NCBI GenBank assembly: GCA_023230025.1
Contig: JALNYD010000137.1
Location: 1-7,079 of the forward strand
From: Candidatus Cloacimonadota bacterium
GTDB taxonomy: Bacteria; Cloacimonadota; Cloacimonadia; Cloacimonadales; Cloacimonadaceae
Reading direction: 5' to 3'
Length of the DNA: 7,079 nucleotides
Under the pieces are notes generated by a model that searched no databases, was not told the DNA's origin, and saw nothing but the letters and a program-made list of their open reading frames with translations. A program made the translations under genes and the position numbers. This document shows positions 5,366 through 7,079 of the stretch, piece by piece. How positions within the stretch are numbered: position 1 is the first letter of the stretch; each line of letters starts with the position of its first letter.

Positions 5366-5995
5366 TCATTTATTTAGTTTCTGTTGCAAATCATCGTAGA
5401 GTGACTGTAGCTCATCATCAGGCAATGCTTCATCAAAATGGCTGCCTTCTTCATTATCATCAAGCTCCAAAGCTGTGTTCAGGGCAGTCATGGCCTCTTC
5501 ATAACGGGCAAGCTGATACAGGGTTTTGGCATACCAGATGTAGGCATCATAATGTTCTGGATTGGTTTGAATAGCCATCTCCAGAGCTTGAGCAGATGCG
5601 CTGAAGTTCCCGGATTTATAATATGCCTCGCCCTTATGCCGCCAGGGGCAGGACCACTTGGGTGAAGCTTGATTCAAAGCTTCATAAAGCTTGATTGCTT
5701 CAGCATACTTATCCATCCCCAGAAACATGTTCGCAAGGCTGAATCGCTCAGCAGCACTCAGTTCGTCTGCCTTAGCCATGGCCAGTTCCATCAGACGCAT
5801 GGCTTCATAATTGGCTATGTATGCCAGATTCAGCTCGGCTTGCAGGGATTCTGTGGTATCAATGCTGTTCAAATGCTTTACCGCCTGCTCAAAGCTTTGC
5901 ATCGAAGGTTGATCAAGATAATCACGGATGGGATTAAGCTCTGCCCATCCAAAACTAATGATACTGATTGACAGGATTAGTAATAATACTCGCAT
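5366..5995 (-). CDS. Exported tetratricopeptide-repeat (TPR) protein
   Basis: The protein has 209 residues. A signal peptide is visible at 1-18 (MRVLLLILSISIISFGWA), with likely cleavage before ELNP, so the protein should be periplasmic or loosely membrane-bound. There is no lipobox Cys. At least three TPR units follow: about 82-112 (FSLANMFLGMDKYAEAIKLYEAL), about 117-148 (HKGEAYYKSGNFSASAQALEMAI, then TNP) and about 151-182 (YIWYAKTLYQLARYEEAMTALNTAL). A less clear helical pair sits at about 33-75. The C-terminus is acidic, then helical. TPRs bind partner proteins, and no enzymatic domain is present. Its Shine-Dalgarno AGGAAG (plus-strand 6005-6010) overlaps the ppnP stop codon, and the gap to ppnP is 13 bases, so the two form an operon. 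The specific role is unknown. Confidence 0.88.
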   Translation of the reverse strand: MRVLLLILSISIISFGWAELNPIRDYLDQPSMQSFEQAVKHLNSIDTTESLQAELNLAYIANYEAMRLMELAMAKADELSAAERFSLANMFLGMDKYAEAIKLYEALNQASPKWSCPWRHKGEAYYKSGNFSASAQALEMAIQTNPEHYDAYIWYAKTLYQLARYEEAMTALNTALELDDNEEGSHFDEALPDDELQSLYDDLQQKLNK

Positions 5996-6008
5996 GTTCG
6001 ATCACTTC

Positions 6009-6287
6009 CTATTCATAGCGACAGAGGTAAGCAGTTTGTTCTGCCACCTTGAGTTGAAACTTGGTATTGGCTGGGACAACAAAGGTTTCACCAGCGGGGA
6101 AAATCTTCCATTCCGAAGCACCAGGAAGCAATACAGTTAGCGCTCCTGATACAACTGTCATGTGCTCAATTGTGGATGTTCCAAACTCATATTCCCCAAT
6201 ATCCATAACACCTACGGTATGCGTTCCGGCTTTATTATCGAACGCAATTGATTTCACTTTTCCATCAAAGTACTCATTGGATTTCAT
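6009..6287 (-). CDS. ppnP: Pyrimidine/purine nucleoside phosphorylase PpnP (YaiE family)
   Basis: This 92-residue single-domain cupin catalyses reversible phosphorolysis of purine and pyrimidine nucleosides to free base and ribose-1-phosphate in the cytoplasm. It closely follows the E. coli YaiE/PpnP sequence as I remember it: SNEYFDGKVKSI at the start, VGVMDIGEYEFGTS, EHMTVVSGALTVLLPG (42-56), WKIFPAGETFVVPANTKFQL and the final VAEQTAYLCRYE. Length is normal (family about 93-95), so the gene is complete. AGGAG (plus-strand 6294-6298) lies 6 bases before the ATG. It is the first gene of a two-gene minus-strand operon with the TPR protein. There is no linked nucleoside transporter or salvage gene in the window. 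Confidence 0.94.
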   Translation of the reverse strand: MKSNEYFDGKVKSIAFDNKAGTHTVGVMDIGEYEFGTSTIEHMTVVSGALTVLLPGASEWKIFPAGETFVVPANTKFQLKVAEQTAYLCRYE

Positions 6288-6363
6288 GATTGTCTCCTAT
6301 CAGTATTTTTATTACCTGAACCAAGGTTTATACGGTAGCCATAGGGGTCAAGGAGATTATGCC

Positions 6364-6390
6364 AAAAACACCAGCAAAATGCTAGTTTTT
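6364..6390. repeat. AT-rich interrupted palindrome, possible weak terminator
   Basis: AAAAAC (6364-6369) pairs with GTTTTT (6385-6390) and AGCA (6373-6376) with TGCT (6380-6383), separated by unpaired bases and closed by an AAA loop. Read on either strand, a small stem is followed by a run of T residues. No gene on either side obviously needs a terminator here. Confidence 0.35.
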
Positions 6391-6484
6391 CTCCAAGCCC
6401 CGATGGATAGCAAACTGATTTCAGCAATGGATAAAGCCAACAATCGCTCTTGAGAAGCAATGAAAACTCTGAATCACAAAATCC

Positions 6485-6534
6485 TTGACAAGTTTATCGC
6501 AATCATACAATTGCACTTTCAGTAAGAATATAAT
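6485..6534 (+). promoter_or_regulatory. Promoter elements for the lipoprotein operon
   Basis: A consensus TTGACA at 6485-6490 is followed, after only 15 bases, by TACAAT (6506-6511). A consensus TATAAT stands at 6529-6534 but has no good -35 at 16-18 bases. Either there are two overlapping promoters, or one of the two -10 boxes is used with help from an activator. TATAAT would start transcripts near 6541, just at the leader hairpin. Confidence 0.55.
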
Positions 6535-6543
6535 AACACCTTG

Positions 6544-6572
6544 AGCCTTGCTGAGTGCATGGCTCCAAGGCT
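6544..6572 (+). promoter_or_regulatory. Hairpin in the 5' leader of the lipoprotein mRNA
   Basis: AGCCTTG (6544-6550) pairs with CAAGGCT (6566-6572). The stem continues past a two-base bulge with GAG (6553-6555) and CTC (6563-6565), leaving a loop of seven. A competing pairing is GAGCC (6543-6547) with GGCTC (6561-6565). It is not followed by a T run, so it is not a terminator. It lies at or just after the start expected from TATAAT at 6529. Confidence 0.5.
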
Positions 6573-6609
6573 AAATTTATGAATAACGACTATGTTTTGA
6601 GGAGAATTT

Positions 6610-6972
6610 ATGAAGCACACTCTTATAATCATAATGGGTTTGGCATTGCTATTCCTTGCTGCTTGCAGCGAAGAATCGAACAAGCTTACTCAAGTTGATA
6701 TGAACAACCTCAACGTACCTGGTGATTTCAACTATGATATGAATAACCAGGTGTTGGTAGAATTACAGGGACCATGGAGATTGCCGGTGTATATCAAAAC
6801 CACCAGCGGGAACCTATTATTCAAAGCTCAATTAATTCCCGCAACCGGTTTGAACACCCGGCTCACCTTGCCCAAAACGATCCGACAAGTGATTGTACAG
6901 TATCAGATGTATGAACAAACCATTGATGTTACTGGCGGATCTCTGGCTTATGATTTCACGGCTTCAGAGTAA
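6610..6972 (+). CDS. Small lipoprotein resembling the N-terminal region of LruC-type proteins
   Basis: The protein has 120 residues. A lipoprotein signal peptide is clear: MKHT, a hydrophobic core and the lipobox LAAC with Cys19 as the lipidated residue. The mature part starts CSEESNKL. An acidic stretch after the Cys resembles surface-export signals described for Bacteroidota lipoproteins. Residues about 31-117 form one beta-rich unit (NVPGDFNYDMNNQVLVELQG, then PVYIKTTSG, RLTLPKTIRQVIVQY). I recognise this as similar to the region after the signal in LruC-domain proteins, but the LruC domain itself is absent. That similarity is from memory and is not proven. GAGGAG sits 6 bases before the ATG (6598-6603). 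The stop is followed after 10 bases by another signal-peptide gene, so both are likely co-transcribed. Confidence 0.85.
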   Translation: MKHTLIIIMGLALLFLAACSEESNKLTQVDMNNLNVPGDFNYDMNNQVLVELQGPWRLPVYIKTTSGNLLFKAQLIPATGLNTRLTLPKTIRQVIVQYQMYEQTIDVTGGSLAYDFTASE

Positions 6973-6982
6973 GGGGGATATT

Positions 6983-7079
6983 ATGAAAAAGATAAGTATA
7001 GTCCTGCTTCTGATTGCCTTCGCAGCTAGCGCTTTTGCTCAGGGAACCATTGTTGTGTGGGGCTCTCCTCACAACCAGG
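6983..7079 (+). CDS. Start of a secreted protein gene (truncated by the window end)
   Basis: Only 32 codons are visible. MKKISIVLLLIAFAASAFA is a standard signal peptide, with cleavage likely after AFA (residue 19). The mature protein begins QGTIVVWGSPHNQ. The TIVVWG...NQ pattern is reminiscent of the first strand of an RCC1-like beta-propeller repeat, but this is too short to assign. The start has a strong AAGGGGG at 6971-6977, five bases before the ATG, overlapping the lipoprotein stop codon (6970-6972), which suggests coupled expression. Confidence 0.75.
   Translation, partial: MKKISIVLLLIAFAASAFAQGTIVVWGSPHNQ

Larger units (their letters stand above)
6288..6609. other. Divergent intergenic region between ppnP and the lipoprotein gene
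   Basis: 322 bases without a credible gene. Near ppnP it holds the ppnP ribosome binding site. A minus-strand TATAAA (plus 6327-6332) with TTGACC (6346-6351) has a spacer of only 13 bases, so the ppnP promoter is not settled. An AT-rich palindrome occupies 6364-6390. Further right come plus-strand promoter elements (6485-6534) and a leader hairpin (6544-6572) for the lipoprotein operon. Confidence 0.65.

Noticed and set aside
6359..6385. Mini-gene MPKTPAKC after AAGGAG
   Set aside because: Only 8 codons, ribosome binding site just 3 bases from the ATG, far from the next gene. It could be a leader peptide but nothing supports this.
6061..6453. Plus-strand open frame of 130 codons opposite ppnP
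   Set aside because: Most of it is the antisense of the clear ppnP gene. The non-overlapping part has no domain-like pattern and no ribosome binding site at the start.

Overview
The window reads as chromosomal DNA from a Gram-negative bacterium of the Fibrobacteres-Chlorobi-Bacteroidetes (FCB) neighbourhood. Candidatus Cloacimonadota (Cloacimonetes) is my best guess. The reasons are a surface protein with a C-terminal T9SS/FlgD-like sorting domain, an LruC-like small lipoprotein, signal-peptide proteins of the kind common in that group, and a YidC with Lys where Proteobacteria have Arg. The assignment rests on remembered family features and not on any search.

Layout: (1) 1-980, the 3' part of a large secreted or surface protein gene. 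(2) 981-1320, a 340-base gap. It holds a phased set of small hairpin repeats (two clear units and one decayed unit, 54-nt period), a pair of imperfect inverted repeats around them, and the likely promoter of the next operon. (3) 1321-5327, a tightly packed plus-strand operon: rpmH (L34), rnpA (RNase P protein), yidD, yidC, jag/khpB and a metallo-beta-lactamase-fold hydrolase. Gene junctions are a 3-base gap, a 1-base overlap (TAATG), 9 bases, 0 bases (TAAATG) and 0 bases (TAAATG). (4) 5337-5356, a GC-rich hairpin that can end transcription from both sides. (5) 5366-6287, a minus-strand pair: ppnP (nucleoside phosphorylase) followed by an exported TPR protein. (6) 6288-6609, a divergent intergenic region with promoter elements and a hairpin at the probable transcript start. 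(7) 6610-7079, a lipoprotein gene, then the start of a secreted protein gene cut by the window end.

How the genes work together: the central operon is the conserved ribosome / RNase P / membrane-insertion cluster. L34 belongs to the 50S subunit, RnpA matures tRNA, YidD and YidC insert inner-membrane proteins, and Jag/KhpB is an RNA-binding protein usually next to YidC. The hydrolase at its end is not part of the usual cluster. There is no dnaA or recognisable DnaA box beside rpmH, and no mnmE after jag within the window, so the classical replication-origin neighbourhood has been rearranged here.

I see no clear undescribed defence, mobile or regulatory system. The items most worth checking are the compensatory hairpin repeats at 1056-1194 with their flanking inverted repeat, the hydrolase in the yidC operon, and the leader hairpin plus LruC-like lipoprotein at 6529-6972.
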